From an uncultured beta proteobacterium (GTDB taxonomy: Bacteria; Pseudomonadota; Gammaproteobacteria; Burkholderiales; Burkholderiaceae_C), in the NCBI GenBank assembly GCA_903909815.1, contig CAIVXG010000198.1, positions 44,699 to 108,698 on the forward strand: a DNA stretch of 64,000 nt, in the 5' to 3' direction. The notes below the pieces were generated by a model. That model was not told the origin of the DNA and made no database searches. It was given only the letters and a program-made list of their open reading frames with translations. Positions 9,974 through 19,428 of the stretch are shown piece after piece. Position 1 is the first letter of the stretch. Each line of letters starts with the position of its first letter. The translations under genes and the position numbers were made by a program.

Positions 9974-10798
9974 TCAGTCTCCTCCTCCGCCGCAACCTCC
10001 GCCATCACCGCCGCCATCACCGCCGCCAGCGCCCGCATCGCCACCCCCGGCGTCTGAAGCTTCAGCTCCACCAAAATGATCGGCATCACCACTGAATGAA
10101 GCCTCGGAAAAGTCAGTTCCGCTATAGCTCCCAGCACCATCGCTACCGGCTTCACCCTCGCGCTGACGGTGGTTGAAACCGGTCACATAGTGAAAGCCGT
10201 TTTCGATCTTCAATTTGGCGTCCAGCGCAAACAGCAACGGCAAACGCGTGGGCGTCTTGGGCGCGATGGCCTCGTCCTTGCAGGCCCAGTACCAGGCGCG
10301 GCGCAAACCGTCGTTGCTGCGGGCCTCGTCGCCCAAGGCTTGCGCCGGCGTGTGATGCAGGAACCAGCCCAGCGTCAGGCTGCACCAGTCCTGATAGGCC
10401 CTGGTATGCAGGATGAACTCGTGCCACATGGCATCCACCACGCGCGACGGCATGGCGACAAATTGCTTGTTGCTGCGCAGGCAGGCCAGAAAGAACTGGC
10501 GCAGTCCACGTTCCACCAGATCGCAATCCTTGGCGCTCAGGTGCGGATAGGAAGCACGCAATTTGCGTTTGAGAAACAGCGGCAGCGCGGCCTCGCGCAA
10601 CTGACGCTCGCGCTGCCAGCGACACCCTAGCTTCAGCAACAGCAAGGCGGCCGTTGCCGATGCGATGACCCAGACCCCCTGCGCGCGAAAAGCCGCATGC
10701 GTAAGCCACGGCAGCGACCACGTCAGCACCGACACCACCACCACGGCATACCCCAGTGACGACTCGTGGCGCAGTACAAAGTATTTCCAGTTCCGCAT
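9974..10798 (-). CDS. membrane-anchored protein with a glycine-rich tail
   Basis: 274 residues from the ATG at 10798, chosen for GGGGA seven bases upstream; an upstream TTG at 10858 is less likely. Two hydrophobic helices (about 15-35 and 40-60) are followed by a conserved-looking soluble block. That block contains VVDAMWHEFILHTRAYQDWC, then LGWFLHHTPAQALG and later RAWYWACKDE. This Trp/His pattern recalls the glycine-rich-domain proteins found in bacteria and plants. The last ~60 residues are nearly all Gly, Ala, Asp and Ser and end CGGGGD. Function is not known. It follows gspB by 66 bases on the same strand and could be a late member of that operon. Confidence 0.7.
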   Translation of the reverse strand: MRNWKYFVLRHESSLGYAVVVVSVLTWSLPWLTHAAFRAQGVWVIASATAALLLLKLGCRWQRERQLREAALPLFLKRKLRASYPHLSAKDCDLVERGLRQFFLACLRSNKQFVAMPSRVVDAMWHEFILHTRAYQDWCSLTLGWFLHHTPAQALGDEARSNDGLRRAWYWACKDEAIAPKTPTRLPLLFALDAKLKIENGFHYVTGFNHRQREGEAGSDGAGSYSGTDFSEASFSGDADHFGGAEASDAGGGDAGAGGGDGGGDGGGCGGGGD

Positions 10799-10864
10799 CA
10801 ATTTCCCCGTTAAGTGGCTCGAAAATTTGAACCCAAACCTGCTCCGTGATGCCGTCAATGGATG

Positions 10865-11551
10865 TCAGTACGTGATTCGAAACTTGCTGCCGCGAAAGTT
10901 CAAGACCGCGCCGTGGGAGCGGATTTCTTCCACGCTCAAGTCGGGTGTGAGCATGCCGCCTTGTCTGAGCACCTGGCCATTCACCAGCAGCATGCGTTGC
11001 GCCGCGTAGTCCGAGTCCACCGCGCCGGTGATGGTAAGCGCGGGGATCTGCCGACGAAGCTCATCGGAAAGTTCGTTCAAATGGGGAACAACAACGACCG
11101 CTGCGCGCTCTGTTTGCGGCACCAGTTCCGGTGCCCGAGGTGCGACCGCGCTTGGCTGTGCTGCCGTGAGTGCGGGTCTGACTTGAGGCTTGGGTGGCAC
11201 CGGCACATTCACCGCATCGACAGCCAACGGCACAGGCTTTGGCGTGGCGACTGGCACCGCGTCCGCAACCGCGGCTGGTGTCATCGGCGTGGCGGGCGCA
11301 GCAGGTGCAACGGGTGCAGCCGCAAAGACCACGAGCGCACGGTTGTCAACCTTGGGCGACGGCCAGGCCCACCAGCTCAAACCGCCCAGACACAGGATCA
11401 GGAACCCGGCGAGCCAGGGCCACAGGGCGCGGTGCCGACTCGGCGCCCGCTGCGTCATCGCGGTGGTTAGCTGCTGCGTGTGCAGGCCGGGCACGGCACC
11501 GCGTTCGCGCTCGGTTTCGGCTCGTTGGAGTGCATCGAGGATATAGGACAT
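10865..11551 (-). CDS. gspB: type II secretion assembly protein GspB
   Basis: 228 residues. The N-terminal cytoplasmic motif SYILDALQRAETER is characteristic of GspB/ExeB. A transmembrane helix (about 40-60, LWPWLAGFLILCLGG) follows, then a Pro/Ala-rich periplasmic linker, then a conserved C-terminal block (LRRQIPALTITGAVDS, and RSHGAVLNFRGSKFRITY at the end). With GspA it is thought to remodel peptidoglycan contact and help assemble the secretin GspD. It starts 3 bases after the gspA stop. No other gsp genes lie in the window. Confidence 0.88.
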   Translation of the reverse strand: MSYILDALQRAETERERGAVPGLHTQQLTTAMTQRAPSRHRALWPWLAGFLILCLGGLSWWAWPSPKVDNRALVVFAAAPVAPAAPATPMTPAAVADAVPVATPKPVPLAVDAVNVPVPPKPQVRPALTAAQPSAVAPRAPELVPQTERAAVVVVPHLNELSDELRRQIPALTITGAVDSDYAAQRMLLVNGQVLRQGGMLTPDLSVEEIRSHGAVLNFRGSKFRITY

Positions 11552-11554
11552 GGC

Positions 11555-13222
11555 TTAAGGCAAGTCGGTTTGCAGGCGTGGCTCGGTTGCGCCGGTGGCT
11601 GCGTCGAGCTGCATCAGCGTCATGGGGCCAGGTTGTCCGTCGGCCTTGAGACCCTGGGCGCGCTGAAAGGCACGCACGCGCGCCTTCAGTGCCGCGTCCA
11701 GCACGGGCCGCACGGCGCCCTCGACCACCGCAGTCGTTCCATCCAAACGATCCAACTGACGCGCCAAACCTTCGATCGCGGGTCCCGAACTGCCATCGCG
11801 CAGCTCGCCCGCATAGTACGGCGGCGCGCGCCAGTAGGTGGCGAAGTCGCCGCGCCATAAGCGTCCCAGCGCCACCAGTCTCACTCGATGCAGGCTCTTG
11901 CCTACCTGCAGCGTGGCAGTTTGAGCACCCACACCCACCAACACTGCGTAGACGGGCGCAGCTTTGCCCTGTTGCAGCGTCAGTATGCCCGGGCGCCCGA
12001 GTTGGCGCAGCAGGGGCACCGTGAGGGTACTGTTGCGGTAGCAAAGCAGTTGCTGTGCCGTGGCGCCTTGACAGGGGTCGTCGTCATTGACGCTGAGCTT
12101 CCAGATGGTCGCCAATTCGTGCCAGGCGGCGTGGATGTCGGTGGGCAATTGCTCCAGCATTGCGTCCAACTCCTCCACCGGGCGCGCCTCGGGCAGTGCA
12201 AGTGCTGCCGGTGCTGGCGCCGGTGCGCGCGGGGCTGGCGCTGGTGCCACAAGCGCCAACTGCGCCTTGGGCTCAGGAGCGCGCAGCAGCACCGCGGCCA
12301 GCGCGGCACCCGCCAGCACCACGACAACACCCAGCGCGACCGCGATCGTGCGCCAGCGGGCGTTCGTGGCACGGGTGCTTTTCGCTCCGAACACCTCCAA
12401 CGCCGCCTTGTCCACCACCTTGCGGTCCACGCGCTGCAAGCCGTTGGCCCAGGCGCCCAGCAGGGCGCGGCCGCACAGCAGATTGATACGGCGTGGCACG
12501 CCGCGCGTCAGACGCTGGATCAGCTGCAGCGCTGGTCGATCAAACGGCAACGCACCGCGGTGCCCGGCCACGGCCAGACGGTGCCGGATGTACTGAGTGC
12601 TCTCGCCCTTGCTCAAAGCACCCAGGTGAAAGCGCGCAATCACGCGCTGCGCCAGCTGCTCCAGCTCGGGGCGCTCCAACATCTCGCGCAATTCGGGCTG
12701 ACCGATAAGCACGATCTGCAGCAGCTTGCGCTCGTTGGTTTCCAGATTCGTCAACAGACGCAATTGCTCCAGCACCTCCGGCGCCAGGTTCTGTGCCTCG
12801 TCGATGATGAGCACGCTGCTGTGGCCCGCGGCATGACTGCGCAGCAGGAACAGGTTCAGCGCGTCGATGTAGTCCTTGGCCGTGGCCGGCTTCGTTGCCT
12901 CTGGCGCCAGCGCGACGCGGAACTCCTCGCAGATGGACCGCAGCAGCTCGATCACGCTGAGCTTGGGGTTGAAGATATAGGCCACATGGCAACCCGTGGG
13001 AATCTGCTCCAGAAAGCAGCGGCAGATGGTGGTCTTTCCGGTGCCGATGTCGCCCGTGAGCAGCACAAAACCGCCGCCCGTGCCACCGCTGGTGCCGCGT
13101 CCGGAAACGCCGTAGAGCAGGTGCGCCAGCGCCTCCCGATGGCGCTCGCTCATGAACAGGTAGCGCGGATCCGGCGCGATCGAGAAGGGGTCCTGGCTCA
13201 GGCCAAAATGTTGCGCGTACAT
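11555..13222 (-). CDS. gspA: type II secretion AAA ATPase with peptidoglycan-binding domain, GspA
   Basis: 555 residues, as in ExeA/GspA. The opening MYAQHFGLSQDPFSIAPDPRYLFMS is the family hallmark. Walker A is GDIGTGKT (57-64), and Walker B is VLIIDEAQNL. A transmembrane helix sits near 288-310, followed by a Pro/Ala linker, a C39/transglutaminase-like region, and a C-terminal peptidoglycan-binding domain (VRAFQRAQGLKADGQPGPMTL). It binds ATP in the cytoplasm and the wall in the periplasm, supporting GspD assembly. It begins 5 bases after murB, giving a tight murB-gspA-gspB operon. Confidence 0.9.
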   Translation of the reverse strand: MYAQHFGLSQDPFSIAPDPRYLFMSERHREALAHLLYGVSGRGTSGGTGGGFVLLTGDIGTGKTTICRCFLEQIPTGCHVAYIFNPKLSVIELLRSICEEFRVALAPEATKPATAKDYIDALNLFLLRSHAAGHSSVLIIDEAQNLAPEVLEQLRLLTNLETNERKLLQIVLIGQPELREMLERPELEQLAQRVIARFHLGALSKGESTQYIRHRLAVAGHRGALPFDRPALQLIQRLTRGVPRRINLLCGRALLGAWANGLQRVDRKVVDKAALEVFGAKSTRATNARWRTIAVALGVVVVLAGAALAAVLLRAPEPKAQLALVAPAPAPRAPAPAPAALALPEARPVEELDAMLEQLPTDIHAAWHELATIWKLSVNDDDPCQGATAQQLLCYRNSTLTVPLLRQLGRPGILTLQQGKAAPVYAVLVGVGAQTATLQVGKSLHRVRLVALGRLWRGDFATYWRAPPYYAGELRDGSSGPAIEGLARQLDRLDGTTAVVEGAVRPVLDAALKARVRAFQRAQGLKADGQPGPMTLMQLDAATGATEPRLQTDLP

Positions 13223-13227
13223 GGGAT

Positions 13228-14304
13228 TCAGACCACCACCGGCTCGGGTTCGAGCCGGATGCCAAAACGTTCGTACACGCTGGTCTGGATGGCACGGGCC
13301 AGCGTCATCACTTCGCCGCCGGTGGCGCAGTCTGCCGGATTCGAGCTGCCGGTGCCGCGATTCACCAGCACCAGCGCCTGCTTTTCGTATACGCCGGCGT
13401 TGCCTATGGTCTTTCCCTTCCAGCCGCAGGCGTCGATGAGCCAGCCCGCTGCCAGCTTGACCGTGCCGTCGACCATCCGGTAGTGCACGATTTTCGGGTC
13501 GCGCGCAATGATGTCGTCACATTGCTCCTGCGACACCGTGGGGTTCTTGAAGAAGCTGCCGACGTTGCCGATCACTTTCGGATCCGGCAGCTTGGCACGC
13601 CGCACGGCGCAGACCCACTCAAATATCTGGTGCGCGCTCGGTTCCTTGATACCGCTGTCGGCGCGCTTTTTCTCCAGATCGGCATAGCCCAGCACCGGTT
13701 TCCAGGCCTTGGGCAGTGCCAGGCGCACGCGCAGAATCAACGCCCTGCCCGCCAGCCCAAAGCCCTGGGTCTGGGCTGAATCGGCAACACCGGGCGCGGC
13801 ATGCTTGAACACCGAATCCCGGTAGCCAAAACCGCATTGCGCCGCGTCCAGCGTGAATTCGCGTCCGGTGCCCAGGTCCACTGCGTCCAGCGAGTCGAAC
13901 CGGTCCTGCAATTCCACGCCGTAGGCACCGATGTTCTGCACCGGAGCCGCTCCCATCGTTCCCGGAATCAACGCCATGTTCTCCAGACCGGGAAAGCCCT
14001 GCTCCAGGGTCCAAGTGACAAAATCGTGCCAATTCTCGCCGGCACCGGCCTGCACGATCCAGGCCCTGGGCGTTTCCTCAACCAAGGCGCGGCCCATGAT
14101 CTCCACCTTGAGCACCGGGACCTTCACGTCGCCGGTCAGCACGATGTTGCTTCCCCCTCCCAGAACGAGGTGGTCTTCCGAGCGGGACTGCTCAATCCAG
14201 GCGCGAACGTCGTCCAGGCTGCGCAGGCGCACCAGCGTGTGCGCCTTGGCTGCTATGCCAAAAGTGTTGAAGGGCTGAAGGGGGACGTTTTTCTCGACTA
14301 ACAT
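13228..14304 (-). CDS. murB: UDP-N-acetylenolpyruvoylglucosamine reductase MurB
   Basis: 358 residues. It reduces UDP-GlcNAc-enolpyruvate to UDP-MurNAc with FAD and NADPH, the second committed step of peptidoglycan precursor synthesis in the cytoplasm. Family marks: NTFGIAA near the start, LGGGSNIVL (FAD binding), [28 protein letters not shown], and NVGSFFKNP with the catalytic serine. The length and YxxxN-type insert match the type I enzymes of proteobacteria. It heads the minus-strand operon with gspA and gspB and is divergent from yajQ. Confidence 0.95.
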   Translation of the reverse strand: MLVEKNVPLQPFNTFGIAAKAHTLVRLRSLDDVRAWIEQSRSEDHLVLGGGSNIVLTGDVKVPVLKVEIMGRALVEETPRAWIVQAGAGENWHDFVTWTLEQGFPGLENMALIPGTMGAAPVQNIGAYGVELQDRFDSLDAVDLGTGREFTLDAAQCGFGYRDSVFKHAAPGVADSAQTQGFGLAGRALILRVRLALPKAWKPVLGYADLEKKRADSGIKEPSAHQIFEWVCAVRRAKLPDPKVIGNVGSFFKNPTVSQEQCDDIIARDPKIVHYRMVDGTVKLAAGWLIDACGWKGKTIGNAGVYEKQALVLVNRGTGSSNPADCATGGEVMTLARAIQTSVYERFGIRLEPEPVVV

Positions 14305-14382
14305 GGCGGGATTGTCGCATTGCGAGCCGGCTCATTGGCCCGCGACGCATGTCCAGAACCCTTAGTCAATGGAACAAAAGTC

Positions 14383-14868
14383 ATGCCTACATTCGATACG
14401 GTTTGCGAAGCCAACCTGGTGGAAGTGAAGAACGCGGTGGAAAACACCACCAAGGAGATTGCCACGCGCTTTGATTTCAAGGGCACGGCGGCGGCGATCG
14501 AACTCAAGGACAAGGAAATCACCCTCATCGGAGACGCCGAATTCCAGCTCACGCAGATCGAAGATGTGCTGCGCAACAAGCTCACCAAGCGCAGCGTGGA
14601 CGTGCGCTTTTTGGACATCGGCGAGGTGCAGAAAATGGGCGGGGACAAGGTCAAGGTGGTGATCAAGGTGCGCAACGGCATCGAAACCGAACTATCCAAG
14701 AAGATCCAGCGCCTGATCAAGGACAGCAAACTCAAGGTCCAGGCCTCGATCCAGGGCGACGCCGTGCGCGTCAACGGCGCCAAGCGCGATGACTTGCAAG
14801 CGGCAATGGCGCTGATCCGCAAAGACATCACCGACGTGCCGCTGAGCTTCAACAACTTCCGCGACTGA
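14383..14868 (+). CDS. yajQ: YajQ family cyclic-di-GMP/nucleotide-binding protein
   Basis: 161 residues, the usual YajQ length, starting [19 protein letters not shown]. The block [11 protein letters not shown] and the closing [14 protein letters not shown] are diagnostic. YajQ proteins bind cyclic-di-GMP and act as effectors in some gammaproteobacteria, and bind nucleic acid or nucleotides elsewhere. The ATG at 14383 is preferred over upstream in-frame starts because family members begin exactly there. The HD-GYP gene starts 19 bases downstream on the same strand. Confidence 0.93.
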   Translation: MPTFDTVCEANLVEVKNAVENTTKEIATRFDFKGTAAAIELKDKEITLIGDAEFQLTQIEDVLRNKLTKRSVDVRFLDIGEVQKMGGDKVKVVIKVRNGIETELSKKIQRLIKDSKLKVQASIQGDAVRVNGAKRDDLQAAMALIRKDITDVPLSFNNFRD

Positions 14869-14887
14869 TACTCCCGCGCCAAGCCTG

Positions 14888-16135
14888 ATGCACCCCTTAC
14901 ACCGTCGCGTTGCCATACGCATTGCCAGCGTATCACTGCTGCTGGCGGTAATGGCCGGCCCTTTGGCCTGGATGGTGGCGCGTGAGCAAGCCGAGGAAGG
15001 CATCGTCTCCTCGGCCATGGAGGAATCACGTCGCGTTTTGCACCGGCAAGAGGCCGCGCCTGTAGAACGGTCCGGCGCCGAGGTAACAGCTCAGCAGGAC
15101 GCTGCCGCATTGGTGGGAGGCCTGTTTGAAATCGCAGAAATTTATCAGTCAGATGGCACGCGGCTGGCCGAGGCCATGACGCCCTTGGGTCAGATCCTCG
15201 AAAAGGACATTCCGCACCACAACAAACCCGACTATCTGACCTCGTTTTACGAGAATCAGCCTTTGTCCCAGGATCGCTGGGCCTTGCGCGTGTTCGTTCC
15301 GCTGCGTGACGCTCAGCGCATCACGGGGTACTTTGAGGGCGTGCGCCTGATTCCATCCTGGCAGCGTGAGCAGATCATTTCCAGCGCCTTGAGCGCGGCA
15401 CTAATGGTGGTACTGGCGTCCTTGGTGTGCGGTGGCGTGCTCTATCCGATCGTGATTCGGCTTGTGGCTGACAATGAGCGCAAGGCGCAGGAGGTGCTGG
15501 AGTCGCACATCTCGATGATGGAAGCCTTGGGCCGTGCCATTGCCAAAAGAGACTCCGACACGGGCGCGCACAACTACCGCGTCGCCTGGATCTCGGCCAC
15601 GCTGGGCGAGGCCATGGGTTTGGTGGGCAACAAGATGCAGGAACTCATTGCGGGAAGCTTCTTGCACGACGCGGGCAAAATCGGCATCTCCGACGCGATC
15701 CTGCTCAAGCCAGGAAAACTCACACCCGAGGAGATGGACGTGATGCGCACCCATGTTGCCATGGGAGAGGAAATTGTCACGGGCGCGGGTTGGCTCGCCG
15801 GCGGCAAGGAGGTGGTGGCATGCCATCACGAAAAATGGGACGGGTCGGGCTACCCCCGCCAACTGGCGGGGGAGGCGATCCCGCTGGTGGCGCGCATCTT
15901 TGCCATCGCCGACGTGTTCGACGCCCTGTGTTCCAAGCGCCCTTACAAGGAGCCCTTTCCGGTGGAACTGGCGATGGAAATCCTGCACCAGAGTTCAGGC
16001 AGCCACTTCGATCCCAAGCTGATCAAGGTATTTGCCGGCCTGTCCAAGAGCGTCCACGCCACGGCCATGAACGCCAATGAGGATGAAGCCCGCGCACTGA
16101 TGGGCGGCATGGTGCACAAGCACTTTCGCACTTGA
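14888..16135 (+). CDS. membrane-bound HD-GYP phosphodiesterase
   Basis: 415 residues. A transmembrane helix (about 12-30), a periplasmic sensor region (about 31-162) and a second helix (about 165-192) precede an HD-GYP domain from about 205. The catalytic signature is intact: HDAGKIGI (His260, Asp261), ILLKPGKLTPEEMD, HH at 313-314, and DGSGYP with GYP at 321-323. Such domains hydrolyse cyclic-di-GMP to GMP or pGpG. It follows yajQ closely, so a c-di-GMP degrading enzyme and a c-di-GMP binding protein may share a transcript. Signal unknown. Confidence 0.9.
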   Translation: MHPLHRRVAIRIASVSLLLAVMAGPLAWMVAREQAEEGIVSSAMEESRRVLHRQEAAPVERSGAEVTAQQDAAALVGGLFEIAEIYQSDGTRLAEAMTPLGQILEKDIPHHNKPDYLTSFYENQPLSQDRWALRVFVPLRDAQRITGYFEGVRLIPSWQREQIISSALSAALMVVLASLVCGGVLYPIVIRLVADNERKAQEVLESHISMMEALGRAIAKRDSDTGAHNYRVAWISATLGEAMGLVGNKMQELIAGSFLHDAGKIGISDAILLKPGKLTPEEMDVMRTHVAMGEEIVTGAGWLAGGKEVVACHHEKWDGSGYPRQLAGEAIPLVARIFAIADVFDALCSKRPYKEPFPVELAMEILHQSSGSHFDPKLIKVFAGLSKSVHATAMNANEDEARALMGGMVHKHFRT

Positions 16136-16137
16136 AC

Positions 16138-16797
16138 CTATTTCTTCGCGCCCAGCTTGGATTCCTGACCCTTGGCCAGCCGCTGAATGTTCTCACGATG
16201 GCGCCAGATCAGCAGCGCGCTCATCACCAGCACGGTCATGGCAATCCAACGGTCGGGGCTGCCCAGCAACCGATCCCCCAGAACGTAATAGGCCGGCGCC
16301 GACAAGGCGGCTGTCAGGGCCGCGAGCGACGAATAGCGAAATACGACTGCCATGAAAAGCCAGGTCAGCAGCACCGCCAGGCCCAGCCAGGCATGGATGC
16401 CGAGCAACACGCCGGCGGCAGTGGCCACCCCCTTGCCGCCCTTGAAGCCGAAGAACACCGGGTACAGATGGCCGAGGAAGGCCGCCAGGCCCACCAGCGC
16501 CACCGTTCCCGCGCCCAGTCCATAGGCACTGCCCCAAAAGACCACCAGCGCCACCGGCAACCAGCCCTTGACGCCGTCGAGCAGCAGCGTCAGTATCGCT
16601 GCGGCCTTGCTGCCGGAACGCAGCACATTGGTGGCGCCGGGATTCTTGCTGCCATAGGAACGCGGGTCATTGAGTCCCATCACGCGGCTCACGATCACAG
16701 CAAAGGAAAGCGAGCCCAGCAGGTAAGCCAGCACCGCCGCCAGCAGCGGCAACACGACATTGTTTGTATCCAAGAGAGTCTCCAAAGAAGGCGTCAT
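16138..16797 (-). CDS. plsY: glycerol-3-phosphate acyltransferase PlsY
   Basis: 219 residues, integral membrane. It acylates glycerol-3-phosphate from acyl-phosphate, the first step of phospholipid synthesis. Family motifs are GSLSFAVIVSR, DPRSYGSKNPGATNVLRSG and, later, GFKGGKGVATAAGV. The gene is convergent with the HD-GYP gene (2 bases apart) and sits 39 bases downstream of ybaK on the same strand. Confidence 0.94.
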   Translation of the reverse strand: MTPSLETLLDTNNVVLPLLAAVLAYLLGSLSFAVIVSRVMGLNDPRSYGSKNPGATNVLRSGSKAAAILTLLLDGVKGWLPVALVVFWGSAYGLGAGTVALVGLAAFLGHLYPVFFGFKGGKGVATAAGVLLGIHAWLGLAVLLTWLFMAVVFRYSSLAALTAALSAPAYYVLGDRLLGSPDRWIAMTVLVMSALLIWRHRENIQRLAKGQESKLGAKK

Positions 16798-16836
16798 TCT
16801 GCCAGCGAGCGCGCCGCAGCGAACTCAAACCCGGTT

Positions 16837-17328
16837 TCACAAAGGCAAAGCGCATTGCACCGGCTTGGCGTTGAGCAGGGCGACGCACACATTGGGGTCG
16901 AGCCCGACCAGGAAACCGCGCTGTCCGCCGTTGATCAGGATCTGCGGCAGGGACAGGATGCTCTCTTCGATGTACACCGGCATCTGGCGGCGCGTGGCAA
17001 AGGGCGAGGTCCCACCCACGAGATAGCCGCTGTGCCGGTTCGCAACCTCCGGCTGGCATGGCTCTACCGACTTGGCGCCGATCTGACGCGCCAGGTTCTT
17101 GGTCGATACCTTGCGGTTGCCGTGCATCAGCACCACCAGCGGCTTGGCGTCCTGGTCCTGCATGATCAGGGTCTTGACCACGGCAAAGGGATCAAAGCCC
17201 AGCACCTGCGCGCTGTGGGTGGCGCCGCCATGCTCCAGGTAGTCATAGGGGTGCTCCGAGTACGCCACCTGATGCGAGCGCAGGAGCTCGATCGCAGGTG
17301 TCTCGGAAACGTGGACTTTTTTTCGCAT
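16837..17328 (-). CDS. ybaK: Cys-tRNA(Pro)/Cys-tRNA(Cys) deacylase YbaK
   Basis: 163 residues from the ATG at 17328. YbaK/EbsC editing domain: it removes cysteine wrongly loaded on tRNA-Pro. Seen are TPAIELLRSHQVAYSEHPYDY near the start, VLMHGNRKVSTKNLAR with the catalytic-pocket lysine region, and YLVGGTSPFATRRQMPVYIEES. An upstream frame extension to 17385 exists but the family starts at MRKKVHVSETPA. It is divergent from the GH2 gene. Confidence 0.9.
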   Translation of the reverse strand: MRKKVHVSETPAIELLRSHQVAYSEHPYDYLEHGGATHSAQVLGFDPFAVVKTLIMQDQDAKPLVVLMHGNRKVSTKNLARQIGAKSVEPCQPEVANRHSGYLVGGTSPFATRRQMPVYIEESILSLPQILINGGQRGFLVGLDPNVCVALLNAKPVQCALPL

Positions 17329-17443
17329 GGGGAATGTTGCGCTCAGGTGTGCCGGCGCAGTGCAAGTACGATCGCCTATTTTCACCGATGCGGCGGGCGT
17401 TCACGTGCGGGTGTCGGGCCTGCATCCCATTCACAAGGAAGCC

Positions 17444-19264
17444 ATGCGTCATTTGCTTTTCATGCTGTTGCTGCTCGGTGGACTGGCCCGTTCCGAAGCC
17501 CTGTTGATCAACACCGGGCAGCGCCAAAGCGTGTCGCTCAACGGCGCGTGGGCCACGATCGTCGACCCCTACGAGACCGGCTATTTCAACTACCGGCACG
17601 AACCCTACGACCAGGAAAAGGAACCCTCGACCTCCGCCTTCTTCATGAACCACCACGCCCGCGACAAGTCGGAACTGGTGGAATACGACTTCGATAAATC
17701 ACCCGCATTGAACGTTCCCGGCGACTGGAACACGCAGCGCGAAAGCCTTTTCTACTACGAAGGAACGGTGTGGTTCAAGCGCAGTTTTGACGACATCAGA
17801 AAGGATAGGAAAAGCCGATTGTTCGTGTATTTCGGTGCCGTCAATTACCAGGCCGAGGTCTACCTCAACGGCCACAAACTGGGTACGCACGAAGGCGGCT
17901 TCACGCCCTTCAATTTCGAAGTCACCACCCTGCTCCGCCCCAGGGACAATTTCCTGGTGCTGAAGGTGGACAACAAGCGTTTCGCGCAGGCCGTGCCGAC
18001 CGTGAACACCGACTGGTGGAACTACGGCGGCATCACGCGCGATGTGGCGCTGATCGAGGAGCCCCGGACCTTGATACAGGACTACCAGATCCAGTTGAAG
18101 AAGAACGCAGCTCAAACGATCTCCGGCTTCGTGCAACTAGACGGCGCCACCGACGGCGAGGCGGTGCAGATCGAAATTCCGGAACTGGGTCTGGTGCAGC
18201 CGCTCACCACGCAAAAGGGCTATGCCACGTTTGAAATTTCAGCGAAAAATATTCAGCACTGGTCGCCCGAAGTGCCCAAGCTGTATCAGGTCTTCGTGCA
18301 AACGAGATACCAGCGCCTGCGCGACGACATCGGCTTCAGAACCATTGCCACCGACGGCCCCAACATCCTGCTCAACGGAAAATCGGTCTATCTGCGCGGC
18401 ATCAGCATCCACGAAGAAAACCCGCTGCGTGGCGCGCGCGCTTTCAGCGAAGCCGATGCGCTGCAAGCACTGACCTGGGCCAAGGAACTGGGGTGCAACT
18501 ACGTGCGACTCGCACACTATCCGCATAACGAGCACATGTTGCGCCTGGCGGACAGGCTGGGACTGCTGGTGTGGGAAGAGATTCCGGTCTACTGGACAGT
18601 GGACTTCGCCAACGTCGCCACGCTGAAGAATGCGAGGCAGCAACTGGTTGAGGCCATCAGCCGCGACCGCAACCGCGCCGCCATCATTGTCTGGTCAATG
18701 GCCAATGAGACGCCTCCATCGCCGGCGCGCAACGCCTTCCTGAACAGCCTGATGGAGCAGGCCCGTGAGCTGGACTCGACGCGCCTGCTGAGCGCCGCGC
18801 TGCAGCACCACGCCAACGGCACAGACGCGATGACGCAGGTGCTGGACGACAGCATCGGCGCGCAACTGGACATCATCGGCGTGAACGAATACATCGGCTG
18901 GTACGGCGGAACGCCCCAGGATGCGGCCCACTCGCGGTGGCTTGTTCCCTTCAACAAGCCGTTGGTGGTGTCGGAATTTGGCGCCGGCGCGGTCGCGGGA
19001 CGGCACGGCAGCCGCGATGAACGCTGGACCGAGGAGTACCAGGAATACCTGTACCAGCAGACCCTGCTGATGCTGGAATCCATGCCGAATCTGCGCGGCG
19101 TCAGTCCCTGGATTCTGGCCGACTTTCGTTCGCCAAAAAGGCTGCTTCCCGGCGTTCAGGACGGCTGGAACCGCAAGGGCTTGATCTCAAACAGCGGCGT
19201 AAAGAAGAAGGCCTTCTTCACGCTGCGCGGGTTCTATGAAAAGAAGGAGCTGGAATACCGCTAG
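17444..19264 (+). CDS. secreted glycoside hydrolase family 2 (beta-glucuronidase/beta-galactosidase-like)
   Basis: 606 residues. An N-terminal signal peptide (about 1-19, LLFMLLLLGGLARSEA) is followed by a GH2 sugar-binding domain, an immunoglobulin-like domain and a TIM barrel. The predicted acid/base is Glu422 in SMANETPP and the nucleophile Glu511 in VVSEFGAGA. RGISIHEENP and CNYVRLAHYPH are barrel landmarks. The shape is closer to beta-glucuronidase than LacZ. AAGGAA lies just upstream of the ATG at 17444. An earlier in-frame start would bury the signal peptide. No transporter or other sugar gene is adjacent, so the natural substrate is unknown. Confidence 0.88.
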   Translation: MRHLLFMLLLLGGLARSEALLINTGQRQSVSLNGAWATIVDPYETGYFNYRHEPYDQEKEPSTSAFFMNHHARDKSELVEYDFDKSPALNVPGDWNTQRESLFYYEGTVWFKRSFDDIRKDRKSRLFVYFGAVNYQAEVYLNGHKLGTHEGGFTPFNFEVTTLLRPRDNFLVLKVDNKRFAQAVPTVNTDWWNYGGITRDVALIEEPRTLIQDYQIQLKKNAAQTISGFVQLDGATDGEAVQIEIPELGLVQPLTTQKGYATFEISAKNIQHWSPEVPKLYQVFVQTRYQRLRDDIGFRTIATDGPNILLNGKSVYLRGISIHEENPLRGARAFSEADALQALTWAKELGCNYVRLAHYPHNEHMLRLADRLGLLVWEEIPVYWTVDFANVATLKNARQQLVEAISRDRNRAAIIVWSMANETPPSPARNAFLNSLMEQARELDSTRLLSAALQHHANGTDAMTQVLDDSIGAQLDIIGVNEYIGWYGGTPQDAAHSRWLVPFNKPLVVSEFGAGAVAGRHGSRDERWTEEYQEYLYQQTLLMLESMPNLRGVSPWILADFRSPKRLLPGVQDGWNRKGLISNSGVKKKAFFTLRGFYEKKELEYR

Positions 19265-19316
19265 CCCGCGTCGTTGCTCCTTGCGGAGTTCATTGCACCG
19301 CTGTGCGCAGCGGTAT

Positions 19317-19405
19317 CGTCATTGCGAGCGTAGCGCGGCAATCCATGGTGGGGAGCCGCGCCAGAAATCATGGATTGCCGCGTCGCTTAGCCCCTCGCAA
19401 TGACG
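19317..19405. repeat. palindromic intergenic repeat, family 1, copy B
   Basis: The most regular copy. Outer arms are CGTCATTGCGAGCG and CCTCGCAATGACG; inner arms are GCGGCAATCCATGG and CATGGATTGCCGCG. It sits between the convergent GH2 and aldo/keto reductase genes, so it could fold as a strong hairpin at either transcript end. Confidence 0.85.
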
Positions 19406-19428
19406 AGCAAAATGCTGCTGCAACCGAG

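Noticed and set aside
11888..13483. 531-codon open frame opposite gspA
   Set aside because: Antisense to GspA with clear Walker motifs; no domain, signal or ribosome site in the plus frame.
16132..17697. 521-codon open frame crossing plsY and ybaK
   Set aside because: It spans two recognisable minus-strand genes and the start of the GH2 gene; shadow frame.
17444..19264. LacZ-type beta-galactosidase
   Set aside because: Only about 600 residues with a signal peptide and a glucuronidase-like barrel; far shorter than LacZ.
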